A stretch of 64,000 bases of DNA from positions 1,252,501-1,316,500 of the forward strand of contig NC_053044.1 of assembly GCF_003473485.1 (NCBI RefSeq). The letters are read 5' to 3'. The translations under genes and the position numbers were made by a program. Position 1 is the stretch's first letter, and each line of letters starts with the position of its first letter. This document shows, one piece after another, positions 33,131-45,572 of this stretch. Source of the DNA: Medicago truncatula (lineage: Eukaryota; Streptophyta; Magnoliopsida; Fabales; Fabaceae). The notes below the pieces were generated by a model. The model worked only from the letters and a program-made list of their open reading frames with translations, searched no databases and was not told where the DNA came from.

Positions 33131-34512
33131 TCAAGGACATTTTGGTCCTCCTTCTTTAGTCTTCCAGTCGTTATAGCACGGACAAACTTCCTTGTTTCCA
33201 TAAGTTCCTGGAGGTACACACAAGCATTTTGCACAACAATACTTGCAATAGAACAAACATGGTTTTCTGTGATGTGTTTTTGAGCATCTATCTTCACATC
33301 GAGGAGCACATTCTACAATTTCAACCATGCAATATTAATTAGACATAATTTTAGTGAATAATCAATGAATGTTGTAACATCAAATTTTAACAATAAACAA
33401 AAAATAAAGATTTTTTTTTTTTTTTATGGATTTTATATCAACAATATAATTATTCTTAGTGTTACATCTTTTGTAAAATTTATTTATGAGTGAAGCTATA
33501 TCCTTCATTAAATCAATACCTTCTGGTTTAAGACTTCCTTCAGTGGTGCCATCCTGAAACTCAATTAAACAAACAAAAATGAAATTAACATGAGAAAAAA
33601 TGTCCTAAATAATTATCTTCAAGCAAAATTGTCCAATTAAAACAAAAAATACAAAATGTGATAAGCCTTACCGTTGGGTCAGGAGTCACTGGAGCTGGTG
33701 GAGTTGCAGGAGGCGTTGGAGTCACCGGAGCTGGTGGAGTTGTCGGAGTTGCTGGAGTTTCTGGAGTTGTTGGAGTTACCGGAGTTTCTGGAGTTGAATC
33801 TGAAGGTATTTGTGAAGCTGGAGCTGGTGCCGGAGCCGGAGCTGGAGTTGGAGCCTCAATGGTAGCTCCTATTATATGAGCCTGAAATAAAATCATTCAT
33901 GTAACATTAAAAAGGATATAAAGAATTAATAGAAAATCATGTAAATAATTTGTTCAAATGCATGCAACATCAAGTTTAAGGTTTTAAAAAACGGGCGTTA
34001 CCGTGAAAACGGCCGGTATAGGACAGTTTATGCCAGATTTATATGTGGGAAGGAAAATCACACGAAAACTCCAGATGCCGGATTTTGGTCATCGCCTCTT
34101 CTTTATCTACAGATCGTTACTCCTTCAATTACTCTCTTAATTTTTGTGTTGTTATGTAAGTGTGTAACATATATAAAATGAGATTTTAGAGAGAAAAAAT
34201 AAATAATAGTCTTTGTGCGCAACACCCTTAACAGCCGAAATCGTAAAAACCTTAACGCGATAGCGACCATGATTTTTAAAACCTTCATCAAGTTAATAAA
34301 TATTATACTTGTGATTCACATGTTTAAAGGAAAAAATTTATATACAAAAATAAAATTATAGACGAAGGTAAAAAATATGCATCTCTTCAGAAAGAAAAAA
34401 AAAAGATAAATATGCATAGCATAATAATGAGAGAAGTATGTCAATATACCTTGCTTTGTACAAGAAGAAACACAACTAAGAAGAGCATATTGATGTTATA
34501 ATTTTTTGCCAT
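33131..34512 (-). CDS. Proline-rich GASA/snakin-type cysteine-rich peptide
   Basis: Secreted, gibberellin-regulated-type peptide. Four exons on the minus strand: 34512-34450, 33881-33672, 33553-33520 and 33312-33131; 162 residues. Residues 1-21 are a signal peptide (MAKNYNINMLFLVVFLLVQS). Residues 22-91 form a Pro/Thr/Ala-rich stretch with (PA)n and TPETP/PATPTTP repeats, likely O-glycosylated like cell-wall proteins. The C-terminal 60 residues form the GASA domain, with all 12 cysteines: ECAPRCEDRC, KPCLFYCKYCCAKCLC, VPPGTYGNKEVCPCYNDW, KCP at the end. This layout matches GASA14-like members, whose long Pro-rich spacer separates signal and GASA domain. A TATAAATA sequence lies on the minus strand at 34590-34583, 71 bp before the ATG. 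It looks intact. Confidence 0.93.
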
Positions 34513-34582
34513 TACTCAAAGCTTTACTAAAAGCAAAAAAGTTATGTGAATTGTGATTATGAAGAAGAATTGTTGAGTTACG

Positions 34583-34590
34583 TATTTATA
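34583..34590 (-). promoter_or_regulatory. TATA box of the GASA gene
   Basis: TATAAATA on the minus strand, 71-78 bp upstream of the GASA start codon at 34512. Assigned from motif and spacing. Confidence 0.65.
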
Positions 34591-34599
34591 GCAAATTCT

Positions 34600-36895
34600 A
34601 CATGAACTGAATCTATGAAAGGTGGCTCTATTTTAGTGATGAAAGATCCACCTAGAGCCACCTTTAGCTGAATCTATGGTTGGACTTGGAGAATTTGATG
34701 TAACAATAGTTTGATTAATTCAACAATAGCATTCGAAAATTAAGGGAGGTTCCATCAAAAATTTAAAATTAAAGAAGGTCTATAATAGTGCTTACAATAT
34801 TTTCGATTTCTTGATACAAGCTAGTTAAATTATTTTGGTCTATATAAGTGTAGGTTCCCATATATTTGTTTCTAAAAATTTGTATGATATATATCATTGT
34901 ACGAATGAACAAAAAAAACTTTGTATCAATAAAGCCAAGAAGCATTCAAAAACCATGAAAAATGATATTTGAACAACTATTTTGAGACAATTTTCTATGT
35001 TATATGACATTGTATTCTTATTCTATCAAATGTTTTTGTTCCAAAAATTGTTGTCTAAATATCATTTCTCAAAAACTATTTACTACACAAGAAGTTTAGG
35101 AAAGAAGAGTCCACACTATCCTCTGTAAAATATAACCCGAAAACCATACAAAGAGAAGAAAAAAAAAGAAGCTAATACGCCTCACGATAATTAATGCACG
35201 CAATATTGATGGAAAAACAATATTGATCGGAGTATATAAATTTATAGAATGGTCTTTCAAAAATTTATTAATTTATCGAACTTGTTCAAACCTAGTGGTT
35301 TGAATGTGATGAAATTTTATGTAGAATCTTATGTTGGATTTTTTATCACCGCACTTTTTTCTCCCATGACCGTTTATTTGAGTATGTGGTGGTCACGAGA
35401 CCAAGAGCAAAGTAAGCAAAAATATTATCAAAGAGTCGTGACCTTAGTTTATAGGAGGAGCGTGTAGACCAAAGAGCTGCTTAGGTCAAAGAAGTTATGG
35501 CACAGTCAACGGAAATGCTAACTAGCTTAGGGTAGACAAAATAGTATGTGATCTATCTTAATAGAGAGCTCATATTTCTATTAACATTCACAGAATATGA
35601 ATGAAAACATATAATAGATTTACAAAAATCTCTTTATATATGCTTTTTAGTACAAAATATTGTGAAATAGTGGCGCGCTATAGCATTGTTGCTTAGCAGA
35701 ATTTGAACAAGGCGCTATTTTTTGCGATCTGCAATTGACAGCGCTAGGATAAAGTAGGTTGAATTAGATTGGTCTGAAAAATATAAACAAGACTCTTGTT
35801 TTGGTAGGTACCATAATCTTAATTTTCTGCTAGGTTCGTTATATAAATGCATCGGAGTAGTATGACGTATAATCTTAACTTATCTGCTGGTTTCTTATGA
35901 GCTCGGTAAGCATGAAGAAAATTTCTAAGTTGAGTGACCTGCAAAGAAAACAATTTTTTTGCAAAACAAACATGAATTCTCAAAGCAACTCCCTGAAATT
36001 GTGATTTAAGCCTATAAAACTATTCCATATGATGGTGAGTTCTTGTTATCTTGTAACCCTCACATAATGCATAGAACTGACTTGCAAGCATTGTTTTTCT
36101 ATTAGTGACACCAATTTCAGCATAATAAAGCAAAACTGGTTAAATATTATCAATAATCATATGAGAATTACATTTTTCTGGATCTACGAGTATTGCTGCC
36201 GAAATTTTTTAAGTAACATTCATTACTTAAGCCGTTAGGTAGTTAGACCAGCAGATTAAATATGAGAAGTAGACACTGATTCAGTTTCAGTCACACTGAA
36301 CTTGGAACGCAGCAGCAGAAACTTGAATGTAGAAACTAGTTTAGTGAGCATACCAAAAGTCAATTGAAAAGTAGCAGCATAGAAGGTTGCATTGTCGAAA
36401 GGTTAGCTTAGCGTGAATGATATCAAATACATTGTGAAGCTATCAATTATGAGCTTTGGTCTTGAATACAATTTTCCATTGCGAATTTGAAGCATAATAA
36501 CATCGCTGCCTTAATGGCATGTATTATCTCTTTAAATGTCATTGAAATTCAATAGGTTTGTATCAAACATAGAAAAGTAAGCAAACCTGATAAATTCAAA
36601 AATGAGTACTTTGAAATCAGAACACCATGCTCACCAGTAAACTATTGAGACACTGCCTCATTCGTCAAATTACAATCAGAGGTTGCATTATAAAAATTAA
36701 AAATTAGAAAAATACAAGAAGAGAAAACAGAAATGACATAACAATCCGATTATTAATTTTAATAAATATTTTTACTTTCAATAAGTCTATATGAGAAACT
36801 ACGAAAAATATCAAAAGGTGCTCTAATTAAATAGAGCTGCTAAAGTAAGTGTAATTTGGATTTCTATTAAAAATGACTTAAAAAAACTAATAGTG
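34600..36895. other. Intergenic region with one MITE copy
   Basis: The only bounded element is a MITE family A copy at 34960-35078. Two copies of a TGGCTCTA / TAGAGCCACCTTTA sequence in opposite orientation occur at 34620-34670. Otherwise AT-rich; the open frames show nothing I recognise. Confidence 0.35.
34960..35078. mobile_element. MITE copy, family A
   Basis: Left end AATGATATTTGAACAACTAT, right end TTGTTGTCTAAATATCATTT, inverted relative to each other. The short AT-rich middle carries TCTTATTCT. Same family as the copies near 6066, 59195 and 59396; this one is the shortest. Confidence 0.45.
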
Positions 36896-36904
36896 AAGCT
36901 AAAA

Positions 36905-39454
36905 CTAGGCCTGTCCACCGCCATGCTCTTCCGCTGGTTTCACAAACTTCCTCCAATAAGAATGATTTATCCACACCACAAACATTTCTTCAATAGGAAC
37001 ACCTTTGGTCTCCTGCAAAAACTTGTAAATAAACAAGCTCATCACCACCACCAAAAGTGCAAAGAAGATGAAGAGTCCAAACTTCATGTGGCACAACATG
37101 GTGGTGAAAACTTGAGCAATGGCAAATGTGAAAATCATGTTAACCGAAACATTGACACTTTGAGCCGCTGATCGAACCTCAAGTGGAAAAATTTCACTTG
37201 GCACCAACCATCCAAGAGGACCCCAAGACCATGCGAATCCCATCACATACACGCATATGCCTATCACAACAAGCAATGCATACCACTTTGGAAGCTCGCC
37301 TGGATTTCCATCAACTCCAAATTTAGATTGAACGGCCGCTGCTACAATAATCTGTGTCAAAACAAATTCGTATTAGCAAAGAAAGATGAGCAACATATTA
37401 TTGTGGTAGGTGTTATTTTTTCTAACCACTAACTCTAGTGCAAATGATTATTGTACACTATGTGTTATGAATTTCAAAGTTCATATGATATTTTCCTTTT
37501 AAAAGTTAAAAGTTGACAACCAATAATTATTTTTTAAAAGTATATTGACTTTGATAGATGAATCATTTATGCATATATTTATAAGTGTGTCATCCAAATA
37601 CGATTCAGTTCATAATTGCATAAACATATGATGTGTTGGGGCACAGATTCTAATCCGCGATTCTCCACTTATAGGTGTGTGATTCTCGTCACTCTCGGCT
37701 ATTTGACAAAAAGTGTTCAAAGCTAGTGTGTGCTTCTCAATATGATAAACAAAAAAGTAGTATGTTTCTCAAGAGTGGAAATATCACAATAGTCAAATCT
37801 AATTTAATGTTGATTAAATATTTCAAAAATTAATTAAAGGGAGTTATTTAATCAATGTACCTGGCAGATAAACATTTGAGCTCCTCCTTGTAAGAACAGA
37901 GTACGTCTCCCAAACTTATCAACGGTGGCAATTGAAACAAGCGTAGCTAAGCATTAAAACCACCGGTTATCATGGCAGACATGAGGGAAGCATTAGCACC
38001 AAAACCTATAGTTTTAAACAAAACTGGAGCATAAAATGTGATGACATTCATGCCAGTGAGTTGCTGGAATAATGGAATAGCTATGGCCATGGTAAGTTGA
38101 GGCCTATACTGCCTCGTCAACAAACAAGCCCAAGGGTATTTGATGGCTTTAGAGGCTTGACTTGCTGCAAGTAAATCGTTAAACTCATCATCAACATCTG
38201 ATGTCCCCCGAATCTTAATCAACTCCTTTTTAGCTTTGTCATCTTGACCTCTTTCAATCAATGAACTTGGCGAATCGGGAAGAAAGATTGCACCGATAAT
38301 TATCATTATCGCGGGAACTACAGCAAATCCCAAACTGTACCGCCATCCTTCCCCGTTCTTCATGTTTGCAAAAAAATAATTGAGGATGTTGGCCACAAAA
38401 ATGCCTATAGTTATTGACAATTGGAACATCATGTTAAGAGCTCCTCTATACTTGTAGGGAGCAACCTCGGACAGATAGATTGGCACAGACTGTTATAAAA
38501 AAAATGCAACATTAGTAAACTACTTAAATAATAAATAAGTTGAACTATAAATAACAGTATAAGTAATTAACATTTGTCACACACAAAAAGTACTTAACAA
38601 TTTATGCACACAGCTTAATATCATGAGATATTTTATTTCAATCAGTAAAGTAGTACCCATTAAAACTATTAAAATCCTTCCATCTTGTCACTTTAATTTA
38701 TTCCTAATTAAAAGCATAAACAAAAGCATAACTTGAGGACTAATTAATCATCCAACCAGGAAGCATTATGATATGCTTCCATTTTTCTTCATGTTTTTTT
38801 AATCTAAATGGAATAAAAACACACTCATGGTTGATGTACATTAATCTAAGAGTTTATTCATTAAGAATTGACCACATGTTTTTTTACCTGGTTAGCACAT
38901 CCTATTCCAAAACCAAGCAACATGCGGCCAACATAAAGCATCCACACTTTTTCAGCGAATCCATTCATAGCAGCTCCAGCGAGAAAAAGAACACCACCAG
39001 AGAGCATGGTAAGATGTCTTCCAAAGATTCTAGTTGCGGTGGATGCTCCAAGAGAAGCCACAAGAGCGGCCAAATACAAAGAGGATGTAAACAACGTTAG
39101 TGTCTGACTGTCGAATTTGCAGTATTGATTATCGGTAGGCTTAATGTTTAGCTCCTTAGCCTAAACATCTGGAAAGAACTTCAGCAAGAATGGATGGATC
39201 CATTGCCGTAACTCCACCTATACATTAATTGTTTATCATGTAATTAATCAGAAAATTATTGTCATATGAACAATTCTTGAGACATATTTGGCAAACACTT
39301 AATTGGAAAATGAGAATATTGTACCTGAAAGGCCAAGATCATAGCCGAAGATTAAGCCTTCAAATGCTGCAATCATGCAAGCGATGAACACCCTAAAGGT
39401 GAGTTTTCCCGGATATTCTTTTTCAGAGCCATGTGCTATGTAACCTCCAGCCAT
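36905..39454 (-). pseudogene. Sugar/H+ symporter of the STP hexose family, disabled
   Basis: Intact members import hexoses across the plasma membrane with 12 membrane spans. Four exons keep their splice borders: 39454-39325 (MAGGYIAHGSEKEYPGKLTF, FGYDLGLS), 39217-38888 ([42 protein letters not shown]), 38489-37861 ([49 protein letters not shown]) and 37351-36905 ([31 protein letters not shown]). Three lesions break it. A 4-base duplication (TCCA) after GVTAMDP near 39195 shifts the frame. A TAG near 39161 replaces Tyr of PDVYAKE. One base is lost near 37951 (GGFNA-stop where [16 protein letters not shown] is expected). Total length and signatures match a 500-520 residue STP, so loss is recent. 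Confidence 0.88.
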
Positions 39455-40196
39455 TGTGTTCTTTCAAATGACAAAGAAAGTTAAGAGTTTAGAAAACCTA
39501 AAATACATGAAGAAAAAAAAAGAAGAAGAAAAAAAAAAACTTAAAAGAGTTTAGAAGTTTGACAAATAAATAACCTGAGCTAATTTAGTATGTATTCCTA
39601 AAACTTCACTCCATAATTAATATAGATGATCTTTCAAAAAAATAAAAAAACTTAATATAGATGCTCATCCATATTTCGATCAAAAGTTTAAAATAATAAT
39701 AGTATATATTCTTAGAGTAGACATAAAAAAAAAATCTTGCGGGTTTGCATTAATTAAGAAAATTTTAAGAATGCAAACATAGGAAGTCTCTTGCATACTA
39801 TTCTCTTGCATTTGTGTTTGAGTAATAGAAGTCTCTTGATTGTGTTCAGGAGCATAGGAAGTCTCTTGCAGTTGTGTTTGAGTAATTTGAAGTCTCTTAC
39901 TAAGTTTAGTCGTGAGCATTTGTAATCAGATATTAAATAGTGAACTCTCTTTGGAAGTGCAAGGGGACATGACTGACTTCCGATTTGTGGAACCTGTATA
40001 AATTGCTTGTGTCTTTCTCTCTCTCTGTTTTATCCGCTGCAACTAGTTCTGAACATCACTTCAGAAGTAGAAATCTATCTGCTTCTGATCAGTGTTTTCA
40101 GCTTAGGAGAAAAAGAAGAAAAAACCAACACAATTCAACCCCACTTCTTGTGTTTTTCTCACCTTCACGATTCCCTCTGGTGCCAATTTTGGTGGG

Positions 40197-40303
40197 CTAA
40201 GTCCATACAGAGCTTTGCTCTGGCTTTAAACGGGGTCCCGCAAGTGGGCGGTGGAATTGGTCCCCTTGGATGGGATTAGTCGATTCTTGATCGGATACCA
40301 AGT
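40197..40303 (+). mobile_element. 3' part of a tRNA-derived SINE (legume type)
   Basis: GGGGTCCCGCAAGTGGGCGG, then GGAATTGGTCCCCTTGGATG, GATTAGTCGATTCTTGATCG and GATACCAAGTTTTAAAAAA is the 3' body of a known legume SINE type that ends in a short A/T tail. The tRNA-like head is missing or too decayed to see. Confidence 0.6.
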
Positions 40304-40356
40304 TTTAAAAAATAAATAAATAATAATAATAATAATAATGGAATAAAATCTAGAAG

Positions 40357-40479
40357 TCCTAGCTCAACTGGCAAAATGCCGAAATTATTAGGCCGGATGC
40401 CATGATCGGGGTTCGAACCCCGGTACCTCCACTTGTGTGTGTGAGTTTATAATGGCTTTGCCATTTCGTCTATCTACCA
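40357..40479 (+). mobile_element. tRNA-derived SINE, family B, with long target duplication
   Basis: Box A TCCTAGCTCAACTGGCAAAA and box B GATCGGGGTTCGAACCCCGG are intact; the body ends TTTCGTCTATCTACC plus A9. Both flanks read (AAT)n followed by AATGGAATAAAATC (left ending 40350, right ending 40515), a target duplication of about 26 bp. The clean duplication and good box B make this the youngest copy of its family in the window. Confidence 0.85.
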
Positions 40480-41313
40480 AAAAAAAAATAATAATAATAA
40501 TAATGGAATAAAATCATAGAATAGGGTTGACTGTCGTGCATGATTACAGCCTTTTTAGTTTACACTCCGAAACTGAGTCACTTTACTTGCTGATGCAATA
40601 TTTGTCTTCCAAACCAAACAATCTTTTCAGATTTTCATCTTCTCTTTCCTTCTCTTCAAGTAATATCGTGATTCTTCGCCGTGATTTTATTCCACAATTT
40701 AATGCCATTAATTCTCTAATCTCCTCAAAATTTTCATCATTCATCTTTACCACTTCCAAGCCCTTAAAGGTCCTTTATTTTTTTGGTATTTTTTTCATTG
40801 TTTTTATTGCCAATTCATTCAAATGTTGAAACTTTCTTGTATTTTGTTGTGATAAGACTTTTAGGTTTTGAAATATTTGAATTTTCGAAGATCACGGTAA
40901 TTACCAATGGTTTTTATATTTCAAAGCCACTAATGATAGTGATAAAATACTGTTTAGATTTTAAAACCTAGGATTTGTTATTATCCTTTTAGGGTTTATG
41001 ATTATGGTTTTGTTCATTGTTAATAATGTATAATTAAGCTTCATTATGATTGTTTTTTTCTTGATATCAAATTTTAAATGAGATATATGAAATATGTGAA
41101 AGTTTTGAATTTGATATTATACTGTGCTTTATTTGATGATGATGATGTTTTTTTTTTGTTATGTTTTTATTTTATTTTTAATTTGAAATTTGAGATGAGA
41201 TATCTGAAATGTGGGATCCATAACTTAGGGTTTGATATTTTAATGTGTTTGATGATGATAATGTAACATCTTGTAAATTGTAATTTAGCAGGTTTTCAAA
41301 GTTCAAAGGCATA

Positions 41314-44040
41314 ATGGTAGCTAGAATCAAGCAGAGTGTTACCAAGTCTTGTAAATCAACAAATTCAGTGGTTGGAGAGATTGACACTAATTCACCTATT
41401 CAATCTGTTAAAGATGCTGTTTCTCTATTTGGTGAAGCTGCTTTGTCTGCTGGGAATGTTACCATTAAGAAAGCAAAATCAAAACCTTATTCTGTTGAGG
41501 TAATTCTGGTTTAGTATTTATTTGTATGTGTATGTCAATAATTATGATCATATGATAAGTGGAGTAGTGTAGTGACCTTAGTGTAACATTCTATCTTAGA
41601 ATTGCTCTAGAAGTAATGAATGGAGTTTCGTAAAATTTGAAGTAAATTTAACGACATAGGTTGTTATTAGTTCAAAGTTTTCTATATACGAATTAGTTCA
41701 TTGAATTTTGACAATTCGATTAACAATATCCGGTCTTTGTATTTTGATTGGTAGTTAATGGAAAGTACTCGTTCACATTTATAAGTTGGATCAATTACTT
41801 CCCCTCATGTACCTCACTAGGTAACATTTGTTTATATTTTTTAGATTGAAATTTAAGCCGATTTTTATGGGCTTCCACATGTTTTCAAAACATATAGTTC
41901 TATGTAATTAAAACTATCACATTTTCAAATTGTATAATTAATTTTTGGAGAAATTTGTTGAGGGTGTTCTAATTAGACAAGCGGTCATCACTTAACTAAG
42001 TTATTTGGTTATAATTTTTGTGTTTCTCCTTTTCAATGTAAGCTGTAGTGAGTGTTGTCAATCGTAGAAAATAGTGGTTCCTCATTCAAATTCCTCTATA
42101 TCGCCGTTATTTGGCAACATTTTATACTAGATAGCGTATTGTGTCACTATAAATAACTGCTATTTAACAGCATTGACTGTAATGTAAATTTACTTTGCGT
42201 GTTTAATACTGAATCTTATGACTTACAAGCTTTATTATTTTATTAGCGCGTTTGGGCAAAGGAGGCACAACTTCACTTAGCACAGGAAGAGCTGAACAAA
42301 TTAAAGGCGAGGCTGAAAAATGCCGAGGCTACCAAGGCGCAAGTCCTAATGGAGCTTGAAAAGACCAAAACAACTGTTATTGATCTGAAAAAAAAGCTTA
42401 AAGTTCTCAATGAATCAAGAGAATTCACAATTCATGCAACAAAAGCTTCAAAGAGTCAGGCTGTGAAACAGCTTAAAGAAGAACAGTGTGGCAATCTTAA
42501 TGTAATCAATGGTGCTTCGAAAGAAGAGCTCGAAACTGCTGTTCAGAGGTATAAATCTATCATTGCAGAACTTGATGTTGCAAAGCAAGAACTGAGGAAA
42601 ATTCGTCAGGAGTGTAAGGAATCTTTGGAAGCAAGAGTTTCAGCTTTCAACCAAGCGGCAGAAGCTAAAGATGCAATGAACATAAATGCAGAACGAGCGT
42701 GTGAGCTTTCGAAAGAAATTTTAGCCGTACAAGAATTAATTCAGCAAATGAAGGTTGCATCTGTTGAAGCTGATCAACAGAAACAGGAGATACTAGTTGA
42801 GAAAAATGTTCTGAGGCAATCATATAAATCTTCCCTCGAAGAATCAGAAAAGAAATTGCTCGCTTTAATGAAACATTTTAATTCAGAACTCATTGAAAAT
42901 CTTGAAGCGAAGCTTACCGAGACAATGAGTGAAATATCAGCTATTCAGAAGAAAATTGAAAATAAAAAGATGTCGGACCTTGAACAAGTGAAAAGTGTCA
43001 CTTTGGAGCTTGATGGTGCTAAGGAAACACTGCAGAAAGTATCAGAAGAAGAAAGCTCTCTTAGAAGCTTGGTGGAAGCTCTTCGGATGGATTTGGAGTA
43101 TGTAAAAAGAGACCACTCAGAATTGAAGGAAACAGAATGCGAAACTGAATCCATTGTTAAGAATATGCATGCCGAGCTTCAGAGATGTGAGTCAGAGCTT
43201 GATGTCTACTTGGCAGAAGAATCTAAAGTTAGGGGTGCATCTGAGCAAATGATCTTGACATTGAACCAGTTGTCCGATGAAACTGAAAATGCAGAGCGAG
43301 AAGCAGAAGATATGAAGATCAATGCAATCGAATTGAAGGTGGAAGCTGAAGTCACCAAACATGCATTAAAAGATGCAGAAATGAAGCTCAAACTAGCATT
43401 AGAAGAAGCAGAAGCGGCAAAAGCAGCAGAGGACCGTATTCATGATCAGATCAGAGACTTATCCGAAAGGAATAATACTGCTCACGCTTCAACGACTGAA
43501 TCCGGTGCTAGAATTACTATCTCGAGGGAGGAATATGAGTCCTTAAACTGCAGAGCTGAGGAGTGTGATAAACTAGCGAGTGCAAAAGTGGCGGCTGCGA
43601 CAGCACATATTGAAGCTGCAAAGCTCAGTGAAAATGAGGCTCTCATAAAGTTAGAGGCAACTCAGATGGAAATTGAGGATATAAAGAAAGCAACGCATGA
43701 GGCCTTGAAAAAGGCCGAGATGGCTGAAAAAGCAAGGAAAATGGTGGACAGTGAGCTTAGAAGGTGGCGCGAGAGAGATCATAAGAAAGCAGCAGAAACT
43801 GTGGCTCGAGTATTGGCTGAAACACCAATGCCGTCATCTTTATCGTCTTCATCACGTTTATCTCCTCGGCTTTACAAGATTCAAAAGCAGCATTCACTTC
43901 CACAAAACATGGAGGCGAGGAAGTTGGATAAAGGGAAGAAAATTCTAATGCCTAGTATTAGTAGCCTTTTTCCTAGGAAAAAAAGCTTGCAGGTTGAGAG
44001 AGGACTTCCTTCTTACCTTCCAGGTGAGACTCCTTTGTGA
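41314..44040 (+). CDS. WEB-family coiled-coil protein (DUF827), At5g55860-like
   Basis: Two coding exons, 41314-41499 and 42247-44040, join in phase 0 and give 659 residues. The family includes WEB1 and PMI2, which act in light-driven chloroplast movement; for this subgroup a role is less certain. The N-terminus has IQSVKDAVSLFGEAAL, the conserved start of the family, followed after the intron by RVWAKEAQLHLAQEELNKLK. Residues about 65-560 are almost unbroken heptad-rich coiled coil, high in Glu, Lys, Ala and Leu (EEAEAAKAAEDRIHD, ESGARITISREEYESL). The C-terminal 80 residues are basic and Ser-rich (PSSLSSSSRLSPRL, KGKKILMPSISSLFPRKKS), a likely phosphorylation region. No signal peptide or membrane span is seen. 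Intact. Confidence 0.9.
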
Positions 44041-45572
44041 AATTTGTTCTAATTTTGTGAGAGTAGCATGTTGATTTATGTGAGAGTAGAGTTCTATGCT
44101 ATCAGATTTTTGTCTTCATCATAGAGTATGAGGGAAATGAATTTTGAAATATCAGTAGTTTGGTAACAAATTCAGGTTGAATGTTGCAGTAGATTATTGT
44201 TGCTGAATTTTGAGGTTTCATGTTTTGTAGTTTGATAAACTTTTTGCAACAAGCATTATGATGATAATAAGCATTTGGAAAAATTGTATTCTTTTTTGTC
44301 TTATTCTATATAATCTATCATTCATATAATTTCTTGATGCTTTACTCCTAAATTCCTGATAAAGATAAGGAGAGACATTGCTTGAAGCAATTTCTACTGG
44401 CAGAACAAGAAATTATCAAATTAAAAATATATTTCACATTAAGAAAATCAAGAGAAAGATAATTTGATAATTTAATGTAAAGATACTATTCTTCAAGTGA
44501 GGTTATTAAACATGATTCAGGTTTATGATAATTTTAATTTTATGTAAAGATAGTTTGCGTTATGTAAACAAGATTCTCAATAATTTATGATTTTGATCTC
44601 TCAATGATTTCATTAATGATTTTAGTCTTTTTTTTTTTTTTGTTACAATGATGATGATGATGATTTTAGTGTCTGAAATTTAAAAGTTGAAAAATGTTAA
44701 CTTGTGTCCGCCCTTAAGACACAAGTTAATGAATCAAATGTAAAAATATTTTATTGGAATCCGTTTACATTGAATTTTTAACTTTTTATTGAATTAAATG
44801 CATAAAATTTTATAGAATGGTAAAAAAACAATATATTTAACAAATTCTTCGGGTGGGTTTACTTTATACTTATGAGATGAGATGGTAAAAAAACAAGGCT
44901 CTTCCTAACGAATACTTCAAAAATACTCTTTAAACATTTTAAATTAGGTCAAACAAATTCATATAAAAAAAATTGAAGTCAAACATTTTAATTTCTAATG
45001 CATTGAATAAACAACATTTTATAAATACTTAGGTGTGTTTGCGTTTGAAGCTATATTTGTTGATTCTCGGGAATAAAATGATAGAAATACATATGCTTAT
45101 GTTTGTTACAAGTTTACTAAATTTTATTCCCAAGAATAAAATGTTCCTGGTAATAGAAAAAATTTCCGAAGGAAAAAGGTGGGAATAGTTCACATGGAGA
45201 TCGGAATAAATTCTTATATAGTTATCTATTATAATCCATATTTTTATAGTACCAAGGAGTATTATAGAGTTAACCAAACATATTTTTCTCGAATACTTTA
45301 GAATAAAATTCTCATCTATTTATTCTAAAAAATGTTATTCCTAAAAGTAAATTTGAACAAACACAACTTTTTCTATTTCAAATCTTAAGAGTGTTCAGAA
45401 ACATTCAAATAGCTTTTCGTGATATATTCTCCCCAAAGCAGTCATACCACAGGAACACAGTCTCTCTTCTTCCAACAACATCATCAAACCCCTCGAAACA
45501 GTAACAGAAAAAAGCACACACTCAACACACTCATTTTCATTCTTCTTCGCCATTTTCACTCTCAAACAAACA
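44041..45572. other. Intergenic region between WEB and sucrase/ferredoxin-like genes
   Basis: 3' UTR of the WEB gene, AT-rich spacer, then the promoter of the next gene. Bases 45040-45360 look like a repeat: CTC(G/A)GGAATAAAAT and ATTTTATTC(C/T)(C/T)AAG motifs occur in both orientations. No gene is supported. Confidence 0.35.

Larger units (their letters stand above)
39455..41313. other. Intergenic region with SINEs, a short tandem repeat and the WEB gene leader
   Basis: Bases 39777-39904 carry repeated AGGAAGTCTCTTGCA and TTGTGTTTGAGTAAT units. SINE sequence occupies 40197-40303 and 40357-40479. From about 40560 on is the promoter and 5' UTR of the WEB-family gene; an acceptor TTTAGCAG|GTTTTC at 41285-41298 shows an intron in the leader. 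Confidence 0.45.

Noticed and set aside
33658-33879. Gly/Val/Ala-rich plus-strand frames opposite the GASA gene
   Set aside because: They are the antisense of the Pro-rich GASA exon.
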